Counted from the stretch's first letter, positions 22,937 to 29,930 are shown. The stretch: DNA of 64,000 nt from Microbacterium sp. Root180 (GCF_001428485.1 NZ_LMHS01000001.1:496404-560403), one strand, 5' to 3'. Notes: a model not told the origin generated them from the letters alone. Translations and numbers: made by a program.

Positions 22937-23282
22937 CATTGCCACACGCCTCGACGTGATGAACCGCCTCGGCCGAGCTATGGCCGACCCCACGCGGTCC
23001 CGGATTCTCATGATGCTGCTCGACGGTCCGAGCTATCCCGCTGTGATCTCCCGGAGCCTCGATCTGACGCGCCCCAATGTCTCCAACCATCTAACGTGCC
23101 TGCGCGACTGCGGAATCGTGGTCGCTGAGCCCGAAGGTCGTCAGACGCGCTACGAGATCGCCGACCCGCACCTAGCGGCAGCGCTCACCGCCCTGGTTGA
23201 CGTGACTCTCGCCGTCGACGAGAACGCGCCGTGCCTGGACCCCTCGTGCTCTGTTCCCGGTTGCTGCGAGGTCGCGGAATGA
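22929..23282 (+). CDS. cmtR: CmtR-like ArsR/SmtB metal-sensing repressor
   Basis: The 117-residue winged-helix repressor closely resembles Mycobacterium tuberculosis CmtR, the Cd(II)/Pb(II) sensor. Its three metal ligands (Cys57, Cys61, Cys102) are at the same residue numbers here: the first two in LTCLRDCG of the recognition helix, the third in ENAPC near the C-terminus. Extra cysteines follow (PSCSVPGCC) that are not in the described CmtR and might extend the metal site. The stop overlaps the transporter start by 4 nt (ATGA), so derepression by Cd/Pb would induce the transporter. Confidence 0.92.
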   Translation: MLTIATRLDVMNRLGRAMADPTRSRILMMLLDGPSYPAVISRSLDLTRPNVSNHLTCLRDCGIVVAEPEGRQTRYEIADPHLAAALTALVDVTLAVDENAPCLDPSCSVPGCCEVAE

Positions 23283-23920
23283 CCACGCTCAGTGCTGAGC
23301 GTCGCGAACGTCTCCACCGCCGCGTGCGTTTCATCGTCACCTTTACGATCGCCTACAACGTCCTGGAAGCGATCGTGGCGATCACCGCCGGATCGCTCGC
23401 TTCGTCAGCTGCCCTAATCGGCTTCGGACTCGACTCGGTCGTGGAGGTTCTCTCGGCCGCCGCCGTGGCGTGGCAGTTCACGCGCAAGGACCCGGAGCGT
23501 TGGGAGAAGGCGACGGTCCGCGCGATCGGACTGGCGTTCTTCTCGCTCGCCGCGTATGTGACCGTTGATGCAGTCCTAAGCCTCATCTCGCAGGAGGCCC
23601 CGGAGCATAGTCCGCTGGGCCTCGCGATCACGGCGCTGAGCCTGATCGTGATGCCGGTGCTCGCGTGGTTCGAGGTTCGCACCGGCCGCGAGCTTGGCTC
23701 TAAGAGCGTGATCGCCGACGCGAAGCAGTTGATCCTGTGCGTCTACCTCTCGGGCGCCGTCTTCTTTGGTCTGATCCTCAACACCTTGCTCGGCTGGTGG
23801 TGGGCTGACTCTGTGGCGGCACTATTGGTTGCCGCCCTGGCGATCCGCGAGGGGATCGAGGCCTGGCAGGGAGAGGTCGAGTCACCCTTCGAGGTGCTGT
23901 CGGACATGAAGGACGATTGA
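23279..23920 (+). CDS. CDF-like cation efflux transporter
   Basis: The 213-residue membrane protein has about six helices and resembles short cation-diffusion-facilitator-like transporters lacking the cytosolic C-terminal domain. Helix 2 region SSAALIGFGLDSVVEVLSAAAVAW and helix 5 region VIADAKQLILCVYLSG carry acidic and cysteine residues where CDF metal ligands lie. The usual HxxxD of helix 5 is absent and replaced by DAKQ..C, compatible with a soft metal such as Cd or Pb. The ATG at 23279 overlaps the cmtR stop, giving a two-gene metal-resistance operon. Confidence 0.87.
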   Translation: MTTLSAERRERLHRRVRFIVTFTIAYNVLEAIVAITAGSLASSAALIGFGLDSVVEVLSAAAVAWQFTRKDPERWEKATVRAIGLAFFSLAAYVTVDAVLSLISQEAPEHSPLGLAITALSLIVMPVLAWFEVRTGRELGSKSVIADAKQLILCVYLSGAVFFGLILNTLLGWWWADSVAALLVAALAIREGIEAWQGEVESPFEVLSDMKDD

Positions 23921-23949
23921 TCCTCGGCCCGGGTAACCGCAAGACGTGG

Positions 23950-24366
23950 TTACGCCTGAGTGATTACCTCGAAGACGGCTTCGCCGATTCGCTCGACGCC
24001 CGCCGTGACGATGAACTTGTAGCGACCTGGCACGAGGGGAACCCCTTCGAACCTCGTGGCGAAGGGGAAGTCCAGTTCGGAACCCGGGGTGATCCCTGGC
24101 GGGCGCCCGACCTCGAACTCGCCGCGCACCTCGACTGGCTGCGCAGGATCGCCTGCGTACACCTCTTGTCCGTCTTCGTTGAAGAGCTGGATGACGAGGC
24201 TGCGGCGCCGGTTGGCATCGTCCCATGGGAGCAGGATCTGGCCAGCGAGCGTCAGCGTGACCGGCAGGCCGGGGAGAGCCGTCAGGCGGCTCCATCCACC
24301 ACCCTGGATGTAAAGCTTGCCGTTGATTGCCTCCGCGAAATCGCAGAGGATCACGAACCCCCGCAC
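23950..24366 (-). CDS. Hypothetical protein, third gene of the minus-strand module (DUF6941-like)
   Basis: About 138 residues, beginning RGFVILCDFAEAINGKLYIQGGGWSRL, a pattern recalled from small actinobacterial proteins annotated DUF6941; this assignment is from memory and tentative. The rest looks all-beta (LTLAGQILLPWDD, SLVIQLFNEDGQEV, GRYKFIVTAG), like a C2 or Ig-type sandwich. The GTG start at 24366 shares one base with the upstream stop codon (TAGTG), implying coupling; the frame is open further to 24444. Confidence 0.7.
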   Translation of the reverse strand: MRGFVILCDFAEAINGKLYIQGGGWSRLTALPGLPVTLTLAGQILLPWDDANRRRSLVIQLFNEDGQEVYAGDPAQPVEVRGEFEVGRPPGITPGSELDFPFATRFEGVPLVPGRYKFIVTAGVERIGEAVFEVITQA

Positions 24367-24641
24367 TACGCCAGTTGAGGCACGCGCGAGGTGAACGAGG
24401 CGTGTGACCAGCCCGAGAGGCGCTCTTCCCTGTTCGAGCGCCACGTCGCGAGGTCGACAACCACGTCGATTAGGTCATCCTCGATGTCCTTCACCAGCCC
24501 CTCGGCCTGGTTGCCTTCGAGATCATCGAGGATGACTCGGTTGCCGACGAGGACCGCTGACGGCCCGTCCAGGAGGTCGTTGAAGGTGATGGTGAGCTCG
24601 TCGTGCTCGTCCATCGCTTGAAAGTCGACTGAAAACCTCAT
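24366..24641 (-). CDS. Hypothetical protein, middle gene of the minus-strand module
   Basis: The 91-residue protein is acidic and beta-rich (FSVDFQAMDEHDELTITFNDLL, AVLVGNRVILDDLEGNQAEG, DDLIDVVVDLATW). The ATG at 24641 follows AGGGAG at good spacing. No family recognised. It lies 23 nt after the preceding gene and overlaps the next by one base, so the three genes form one operon. Confidence 0.65.
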   Translation of the reverse strand: MRFSVDFQAMDEHDELTITFNDLLDGPSAVLVGNRVILDDLEGNQAEGLVKDIEDDLIDVVVDLATWRSNREERLSGWSHASFTSRVPQLA

Positions 24642-24664
24642 GATGTTCTCCCTAGCGGCAAAGC

Positions 24665-25036
24665 CTAGAGCGGGCGAAATCTCTCCGCCAGATCCTCCCA
24701 CGTATCGTTATCAAGATCGCCGGGAAGAATCAATGAATAATGTGGCCGAGCGTTCGTAGCCAGGAGCGAGTAATTCCCGTTCCAAAGATCACTCACGTGG
24801 CACCACAGATACTCGGAGAAGAGATTCCGCAGAATCTTCGACTCCTCAATTATCTGCTCTGGATCGAGGCCGGCGGCCGCCGCGACCGAGATCGCTGGCA
24901 CGCCGTGGACCTCAACGCACCGGTTGAAGGTCCGCTCGGTCGCGTCGCGATCCAGCGGCCCGCCGCGCACCACGAAGTCGCTGCCGCTGAGTGCGGGCTC
25001 GTCTCGGGTGCGGAACGGGCGTACCACGCGGATCAT
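24665..25036 (-). CDS. Hypothetical protein, first gene of the minus-strand module
   Basis: The 123-residue protein has an alpha/beta pattern with the stretch FNRCVEVHGVPAISVAAAAGLDPEQI and aromatic-rich LFSEYLWCHVSDLWNGNYSLL. Not recognised. The ATG at 25036 lacks a clear ribosome-binding site and the start is uncertain. The module could be accessory cargo such as a defence, toxin or immunity system, but nothing in the sequence demonstrates it. Confidence 0.55.
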   Translation of the reverse strand: MIRVVRPFRTRDEPALSGSDFVVRGGPLDRDATERTFNRCVEVHGVPAISVAAAAGLDPEQIIEESKILRNLFSEYLWCHVSDLWNGNYSLLATNARPHYSLILPGDLDNDTWEDLAERFRPL

Positions 25037-25499
25037 CGTATCGGCGCTCGCAAGTAGCCAACGCGGGTTGTGATTGGAGCGAGTCGCGCGGCCTAAGCCG
25101 GTACCGAAAATCTGGCATATCCGGGGTTCTTCGGCGTTCGGCAGCTCTCGGTAACGGCAAGCAGGCCCAGGCCGTCAGAACGGCGGAGAACGCCGGATAT
25201 GGCAGGTTTCGGAACCGGCCAGAAGTCGCAGGAAACGGTAAGATAGATACCAGCGAGGCACCCCGCCGAGGGTGCCGAGCGAAGCCCCAGAGCCAGCCGT
25301 CGGAGCACTCCCCGGGGTCGAAGTAAGAGCGAGAAGCCTGCGCACCAGGCGGAAGCGAAATGGACGGATCGAGCGCCCCTCCGGTGGGCGCAGATGCAGA
25401 GACTCAACGAGCCTCCTGCGGTGCATGAGATAGACGGACCGGCCGGTTGCGGCACAGCGAGGTCGGTACGTCGAACAGCACCCACAGGGGGCTTTTCGC
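25037..25499. other. 463-bp divergent control region of the element
   Basis: No gene was found. It separates the minus-strand module from the plus-strand relay starting at 25500. Its main content is the 45-nt-arm inverted repeat at 25097-25219. A -10-like TAAGAT (about 25239-25244) follows it on the plus strand and would give a leader of roughly 250 nt before the HTH gene. Confidence 0.5.
25097..25219. repeat. Long imperfect inverted repeat (about 45-nt arms)
   Basis: The left arm (25097-25142) and the reverse complement of the right arm (25176-25219) share the blocks GCCGGT-CCGAAA, TG-CATATCCGG, GTTCT-CG and CGTTC, differing at about eight positions with one indel, around a spacer of about 33 nt. 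Candidate roles are a replication or transfer origin hairpin, or paired regulatory sites for the divergent promoters. Confidence 0.8.
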
Positions 25500-25769
25500 A
25501 TGTCCATCGACACCGCAGACGGTAAGCGCCTGCGCACCACCGCCGACACCGCTCGGCACTTCATGGTCCACCCCGCCACCGTCGAGAACTGGTTGTCGCG
25601 TGGCTTCATCCGCGCGTTCCGCGTCGACGGCGCCGGGCCGATCCTGTTCGACATCGATGAGGTCGACCGCGCGTTCAAGGTGCACGCCCCGAAGATGCGC
25701 GACGGCCGCCGTCGTGGCGCACGGGGCCGCGTCGTCGCGATCGTCGTTCCCGAGGGGAGCGAGCTGTGA
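25500..25769 (+). CDS. Excisionase-like helix-turn-helix protein
   Basis: The 89-residue basic protein has a MerR/Xis-type N-terminal domain: LRTTADTARHFMVHPATVENWLSRGFIRAFRVDG followed by FDIDEVDRAF, then an Arg-rich tail. Small proteins of this kind act as excisionases or recombination directionality factors, or as regulators, in actinobacterial elements. It leads the first relay of overlapping genes; its stop overlaps the next GTG (GTGA). Confidence 0.75.
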   Translation: MSIDTADGKRLRTTADTARHFMVHPATVENWLSRGFIRAFRVDGAGPILFDIDEVDRAFKVHAPKMRDGRRRGARGRVVAIVVPEGSEL

Positions 25770-25876
25770 GCCCCGCGGAGGCGGCCGCCGCTCTCGGGCC
25801 GCTCTCGGACGACCAGTGCCGCCGCATCGCGGCGCTGCTCAGCCTCGCACCCAAGCCCGAGGCGGTGCCATCATGA
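25766..25876 (+). CDS. 36-residue small protein of the relay
   Basis: A GTG-started frame encoding a 36-residue peptide with the core LGPLSDDQCRRIAALLSLAPKPEA. Similar mini-proteins (LSxEQxxRIAxLL) recur in actinobacterial phages and plasmids. It overlaps the preceding stop as GTGA and the next start as ATGA, which supports translation despite its size. Function unknown. Confidence 0.6.
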   Translation: MSPAEAAAALGPLSDDQCRRIAALLSLAPKPEAVPS

Positions 25877-26154
25877 TCGCCGATGAGTTCGCGCTGGCGC
25901 CGATCCGCCACCCCAACCACCCCAACCGAGACCGGCCTGTGGCGGTCTGCCGGATGTGCTCGCGCGAGTTTCGCCCGTGGAGCGGCGCGGTGGGCCTGTA
26001 CTGCACCGTGCAGTGCGCGGGACGCGCAAAGGTCGTGGAGCCTGCGCCGCCGCTCCCCGAGGAGGTGGCGATGCGTGAAGACGTCGTGGATCAGTGCCGC
26101 GCGGCTCTGGCTGAGCTGAACGAGCACATGGCCGGGAGGGGGGTCGGGACATGA
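25873..26154 (+). CDS. Small zinc-ribbon protein
   Basis: The 93-residue protein has the cysteine pattern CRMC..(x16)..YCTVQCAGRA, a treble-clef-like zinc motif in its first half, followed by a helical C-terminus (DVVDQCRAALAELNEHM). Joined to its neighbours at both ends by ATGA overlaps. Family not recognised; a nucleic-acid-binding or adaptor role is a guess. Confidence 0.65.
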   Translation: MIADEFALAPIRHPNHPNRDRPVAVCRMCSREFRPWSGAVGLYCTVQCAGRAKVVEPAPPLPEEVAMREDVVDQCRAALAELNEHMAGRGVGT

Positions 26155-27023
26155 GCAATGTGGAGAGCGCCGAGGAGGCCGTCAGCGACGCGCTGTACGA
26201 CCTCGGGGCGATGCTGCGCCGCCTCGATGAACCACTCACCGAGGAGACCGCAGTCTCGATGTGGATCGCGGCGCTGGTCGCCGCCGGTGTACGCGCCGAG
26301 CACGGAACTCGGTGGGTGACGAGCGCGAAGGGCGGCTATCCGAAGAAGCTGCCGTTCGCGGTGCAGTTCCAGTGCCCGCACGGTCATCGCACCGAGGACC
26401 GCCGCGACCGCGCAAGGGTCCAGATCATCATCGAGAGCGTCGGCTGGTGGTCGCTCGATCCCGACTCGCCGTGCACGCTGTGTGGCTCGGACGTCATCGC
26501 GCGATGGCTCCTGATGTGCCCGCGGTGCGAGGCGGGTGAGGACAGTGACCGGCACGACCCGGACCACGCGCCGTTCGATATCAGTGATGGGTACATCGAT
26601 GGCGTGTGGACGCTCCGCAACGACACCTCCCCGGTGGCATTGCTGCTGCGCGAGATCCGACGCCGGTGGAAGATCGCCAATGCTCGCTGGTGGACGGAGC
26701 GCTATGACGAGGCGGCGAGCCACGCGGGGGCCGGCGCGAGCGAGGAGATCGTCTACGGCGGGCGCCGGATGCTCTGGAGTGAGTTTCAGCGTGCGGTCAG
26801 TCTCGAACTCCTTGGCGCGCAGCCGAGGAAGGTCGAGGCGAAGCCGTCTAAGCCGACGCTGACGCCCGAGGAGACGGCTGAGTGGCTCGATTCTCGGGAG
26901 GTGCCGGACGCCCTCGGGGAGAAGGCCACGTGGGCAAGGGTGAAGGAGTTGCCGGGGTGCCCGCCGCAGAGCGCGGTCTATGCCGGGGTCAAGCTCCGCA
27001 AGCGCCGTCCCACGGTGCCCTAG
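26151..27023 (+). CDS. Hypothetical protein with zinc-ribbon cysteines, end of first relay
   Basis: The 290-residue protein is not recognised. The N-terminal half contains FQCPHGHRTEDRRD, CTLCGSD and LLMCPRCEAGEDSD, suggesting two zinc sites. The C-terminal 60 residues (LTPEETAEWLDSREVPDALGEKATWARVKELPG) resemble a small helical DNA-binding or adaptor domain. Its stop codon abuts a large inverted repeat (27023-27098). As one of the two largest unknown proteins of the element it is a candidate for a replication or mobilisation role, but no catalytic motif is seen. Confidence 0.65.
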   Translation: MSNVESAEEAVSDALYDLGAMLRRLDEPLTEETAVSMWIAALVAAGVRAEHGTRWVTSAKGGYPKKLPFAVQFQCPHGHRTEDRRDRARVQIIIESVGWWSLDPDSPCTLCGSDVIARWLLMCPRCEAGEDSDRHDPDHAPFDISDGYIDGVWTLRNDTSPVALLLREIRRRWKIANARWWTERYDEAASHAGAGASEEIVYGGRRMLWSEFQRAVSLELLGAQPRKVEAKPSKPTLTPEETAEWLDSREVPDALGEKATWARVKELPGCPPQSAVYAGVKLRKRRPTVP

Positions 27024-27098
27024 TGCCTCTGCATCGCCTTGCCTTGCCGCCCTCTGTTACTACGTAACAGGGCGGCAGGCAGGCAATGCAAGAGGCAC
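27023..27098. repeat. Large imperfect hairpin after the first relay
   Basis: Arms of about 35 nt: GTGCCTCT..GCAT.GCCT..GCC..GCCGCCCT..GTTAC pairs with its complement around TAC, with a few mismatches and bulges. It starts at the stop codon of the 290-residue gene. It may be a terminator or a structured cis element; there is no T-run. Confidence 0.8.
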
Positions 27099-27126
27099 CG
27101 GTCACTGTGGGCGCGGCGCGGAGCGC

Positions 27127-27333
27127 TCAGGCGTGGACCGGCCCGTAGAGGCCGGTGGCGAGGAGGGCATCGACACGGCGACGGCCGTTGTCGCGGATCT
27201 GCTGCTGGCGGGGCGTGAGGTCGTTCTGCATGGCGCGGGTCGAGGCGACGCCAGCGACGACGGGGTTCGCGCTGAAGGCGTCGGTGCGCGCGTCGAAGTT
27301 CGTTGTGCGCGCGGTCATTGACTGCTGGGTCAT
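27127..27333 (-). CDS. Hypothetical 68-residue protein
   Basis: Small basic protein (TQQSMTARTTNFDARTDAF, then LTPRQQQIRDNGRRRVDALL). The ATG at 27333 follows CCGAGGAG with good spacing. It is divergent from the second relay, and the region between carries two palindromes (27347-27385 and 27388-27404). Function unknown; a small DNA-binding or regulatory protein is possible. Confidence 0.6.
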   Translation of the reverse strand: MTQQSMTARTTNFDARTDAFSANPVVAGVASTRAMQNDLTPRQQQIRDNGRRRVDALLATGLYGPVHA

Positions 27334-27346
27334 CCCTGCTCCTCGG

Positions 27347-27404
27347 TTGTCGTAGCACGCCAGAGTTGGCAGTGTGGTACGACAACAATACCCCTTGGGG
27401 GTAT
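27347..27404. promoter_or_regulatory. Two palindromes in a divergent promoter region, one CsoR-like
   Basis: TTGTCGTAGCAC (27347-27358) and GTGGTACGACAA (27374-27385) form 12-bp arms with one mismatch around 15 nt. Next to it, ATACCCC-TTG-GGGGTAT (27388-27404) matches the GC-core pattern of CsoR/RcnR-family operators. On the minus strand the latter falls just before a -10-like TATTGT for the 68-residue gene. No CsoR gene is in the element. Confidence 0.6.
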
Positions 27405-27503
27405 CACGTCGCGAGGTGGCGTAGTACGGTTGACGCCACAGGGACGTCGCGTCCCAGAGTCGCCGCTGGACCATGGGCCGGGCATGAGCCGAAAGCCCTG
27501 CCC

Positions 27504-27749
27504 ATGTCGCCCACCGCCACTCCCGCCCACTCGACCGACGTCCGCGACCCTCGGGATGAGGGACCGCCCCCGGCCCTCGTTCGGCTGCGCGTCAAGCGAA
27601 CCGCCGTCGTGCCGACCATCCTGTCTGTCGAGTGCGACGTCCATCAGGCCGCGATCGATGAGCCGTGCTTCCGCACCGCGCGCGGCGTCTGCGGCTCCCG
27701 CATCGAGGCGTGCGCCGAGCGCGTCATCCGAAGGGCGGCAACGCGATGA
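27504..27749 (+). CDS. Small cysteine-rich (zinc-finger-like) protein, first of second relay
   Basis: The 81-residue protein has the C-terminal pattern VECDVHQAAIDEPCFRTARGVCGSRIEAC, resembling the short zinc-finger domain seen in many actinophage proteins (C..C/H, PC, RG..R..A). The N-terminal third is Pro/Thr-rich. The start is chosen at the ATG 27504; the frame is open further upstream across the palindromes. It overlaps the next gene by ATGA. Confidence 0.6.
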   Translation: MSPTATPAHSTDVRDPRDEGPPPALVRLRVKRTAVVPTILSVECDVHQAAIDEPCFRTARGVCGSRIEACAERVIRRAATR

Positions 27750-27904
27750 GAGACGAACTCGGCGACATGATCAGCGAGATTCGCGAAGCGGAGAACGAGC
27801 GACTGGCTGCGCTCGACGAGCAGCGGCGGGAGGTCGCGCGGCGCGCGGGCTATCCCGAGCCTCCTGCGCGTCGAGTGCAGCCGCGAGGAGGTCGACAGGG
27901 ATGA
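27746..27904 (+). CDS. Hypothetical 52-residue coiled-coil peptide
   Basis: Highly charged helical peptide (LGDMISEIREAENERLAALDEQRREVARRAGY). It overlaps both neighbours by 4 nt (ATGA), the main evidence that it is translated. No family recognised. Confidence 0.6.
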   Translation: MRDELGDMISEIREAENERLAALDEQRREVARRAGYPEPPARRVQPRGGRQG

Positions 27905-28131
27905 CCGCCCAGGCATTCAGCCGCGAGGAGCATGCCCGGGTACGGGCTGAGTCCCGAGCCTTCAACCGTCAGATCCCTCTGAGCGTCGTGCGCGAGAAGA
28001 TGCAGTGGCTCGCTCAGTCCACCGACCCCGAGCAGATCGAGCTGCTGGCGCAGTGGCGCGCCGGAATGTGGTCGCTGACCGCGATCAACGGCGACGAGCT
28101 GACATTCACACCACGGGAGCCGAAGCGATGA
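27901..28131 (+). CDS. Hypothetical 76-residue protein
   Basis: Mostly helical protein (FSREEHARVRAESRAFNRQIPLSVVREKMQWLAQ) with a short beta C-terminus. ATGA overlaps on both sides place it in the second relay. Function unknown. Confidence 0.6.
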   Translation: MTAQAFSREEHARVRAESRAFNRQIPLSVVREKMQWLAQSTDPEQIELLAQWRAGMWSLTAINGDELTFTPREPKR

Positions 28132-28466
28132 GCGGCGACGGCAACTGGCTGGCCGAGAGGGCAGCGGAAGTCCGGATGCTGAGCCGGTGTCTGGAGGTCC
28201 GATGCCCGGCGCGAGGGCATGAGCACGCGCTGGCCGGCGTGGCCTGCTACCCGCCCTCGGAGGAGCACCCTCAGGGGTTCGTCTGCATCGAGCGCCACCA
28301 CGCCGAGGTCGACAGCCGCAACGAGCGCGACGAGAAGCGCCAGGCGATCGCGAAGCGTGAGCGCGAGGCGCAGCGAGCCGAACGTCGAGCCTCGAACGAG
28401 TCCCGGGCGCGAGCCCGCGTCACCGCCCGGATCGCCCGGGCAGCAGGACAGGAGGTAAGGCCATGA
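28128..28466 (+). CDS. Hypothetical 112-residue protein with cysteines and a basic coiled coil
   Basis: N-terminal half with a Cys/His set (CLEVRCPARGHEH, ACYPPSEEHPQGFVCIERHH) suggesting a zinc site, then a long Arg/Lys/Glu coiled coil (EKRQAIAKREREAQRAERR). It overlaps both neighbours by ATGA. Not recognised. Confidence 0.6.
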   Translation: MSGDGNWLAERAAEVRMLSRCLEVRCPARGHEHALAGVACYPPSEEHPQGFVCIERHHAEVDSRNERDEKRQAIAKREREAQRAERRASNESRARARVTARIARAAGQEVRP

Positions 28467-28618
28467 GCACCAACGACAAGCGCGGCACGATCAACCCGGG
28501 AGCGGGGCGCACGAAGGTCTTTGACAACCCGCGGCAGATGCTGGCCGACTCGTCGTCCAACAACTCGGACGCTGTCGAGGACAGCCGTCGCGACGACTGG
28601 TCCCCTCGGGAGAAGTGA
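28463..28618 (+). CDS. Hypothetical 51-residue protein
   Basis: Hydrophilic peptide (TNDKRGTINPGAGRTKVFDNPRQ...) probably disordered. It starts with ATG overlapping the previous stop by 4 nt and is preceded by GGAGG, an unusually good ribosome-binding site for this region. Function unknown. Confidence 0.55.
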   Translation: MSTNDKRGTINPGAGRTKVFDNPRQMLADSSSNNSDAVEDSRRDDWSPREK

Positions 28619-28818
28619 TGGGCCGCCGCACGCCGCCGACGATCGTCCCGGCGAGTCACGCGCCCATCGCCGAAGCTGCGCGACGCCGTGACTTCTTCGC
28701 GGCGCGTCCTCTGGATCGTGCACCCGCCACCGCACCGGCCACGGGGCCGAGTGCTTCGGAGATCGATCGGGTGGCACGCCACCTGTTCGGAGACGACTGG
28801 GAGACGATGCCGCTGTGA
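28615..28818 (+). CDS. Hypothetical 67-residue protein
   Basis: The GTG at 28615 overlaps the previous stop (GTGA); an ATG directly follows at 28618 and could be the true start. Pro/Ala-rich middle and a C-terminal motif EIDRVARHLFGDDWETMPL. It overlaps the next gene by GTGA. Confidence 0.55.
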   Translation: MMGRRTPPTIVPASHAPIAEAARRRDFFAARPLDRAPATAPATGPSASEIDRVARHLFGDDWETMPL

Positions 28819-29810
28819 TTGAAGACGAGTACCAGCCCTGGACCCGGCTGCGCGGCCGGGCGCTGCCCTGTGCGGCCTGCGGCGTCGCGGTGTCTGCGAT
28901 CTACCCCGAGCGCGTCGAGGTCCTGGAGGTCCCACTTCGCGCGGTGAAGGTCGGGTTCGAGAACGGGTTCAGGCACGTGTCCGACAGCCTCGACGCGCAG
29001 GTCACGCGCTGCGATCAGTGCTGGCGGATCCGCGAGAGCGCGGTCGACATGCTGCGAGCGAACCCCGACGTCAAGCGCGCGATCGGCTCGCCGGAGATCG
29101 CGCTGTACCGCCTCGAGCTCGCCCTGAGCGCGCTGGACGCCCTCGGGGTGACGGATCACCGCGTGATCGACGAGCACACGAAGACGGGACGCGCGATCAT
29201 GCGCCTGATCGACAAGTACGCTGCGGCGGGTGGCGGCGCCTGGTGGTCGAGCCACGCGCGCCGGGCTGGCGGGCAGCGGGTGTTCGACACCCCGGCGTCG
29301 TCATCCCGGTGGAGCCACCTCGGAACGGCCGAGCACGTGGCCCTGCACCGGGTGCGCGTCGAGGAGTTCCGCGAGCGGACGGAGCGGCCCAAGCCGGTGG
29401 CGCTGACGGACTACGACGGCCGCCCCTCGGGCTGCATGCTGTGTGGCGTCGGCACGGTCGACGTGCTGCCGTCGCTGGCCTCGCACGCATGGACCGCGAT
29501 GGAAGCCGACGCACAGGCGATCGGCGGCAGGCCCACCCCGGAGCCCATCGAGGGCGCGGTTTGCCCTCGATGCGACAAGGCGATCGACGCCGCCGGGGGC
29601 GTGGGTCAGTCCGCGATGCGCGCGAGCATCCTGGACTACCTCGGGGCGAACTTCGGCCCTCGGTGGGAGACCGCCGCCCCGGACTTCGGCGTGGTCGGCT
29701 GGGCGGTGCTGCGCGGTGTGCAGCCGAACGCGACGGCGTGGGATCACGTCGATCTCTCGCCGTTGAGTGAGGAGATCGCGCCGTTTGCAACTGCCCGGCG
29801 TAGCGCATAA
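28815..29810 (+). CDS. Hypothetical 331-residue protein with zinc-ribbon cysteines
   Basis: Largest unknown of the element. Cysteine pairs CAAC near residue 19, CDQC near 68, CMLC near 212 and CPRC near 251 suggest two or more zinc ribbons; between them is a helical region (IALYRLELALSALDALGVTD). No P-loop, relaxase, primase or nuclease motif is seen. It closes the second relay. Similar CxxC spacing in the 290-residue protein of the first relay hints that the two may be distant relatives, which needs a profile comparison. Confidence 0.65.
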   Translation: MIEDEYQPWTRLRGRALPCAACGVAVSAIYPERVEVLEVPLRAVKVGFENGFRHVSDSLDAQVTRCDQCWRIRESAVDMLRANPDVKRAIGSPEIALYRLELALSALDALGVTDHRVIDEHTKTGRAIMRLIDKYAAAGGGAWWSSHARRAGGQRVFDTPASSSRWSHLGTAEHVALHRVRVEEFRERTERPKPVALTDYDGRPSGCMLCGVGTVDVLPSLASHAWTAMEADAQAIGGRPTPEPIEGAVCPRCDKAIDAAGGVGQSAMRASILDYLGANFGPRWETAAPDFGVVGWAVLRGVQPNATAWDHVDLSPLSEEIAPFATARRSA

Positions 29811-29930
29811 CCCCCGGCCATCTCGGCGTTTTCGCCGACAGCGAGAAGCCCGCGAATGTCGGAGCCCAGCCCTACCGTTGAGGTGGGTAGTTCCCCCATC
29901 ACGTACCTGTCCACAACGAACGGACGACTG

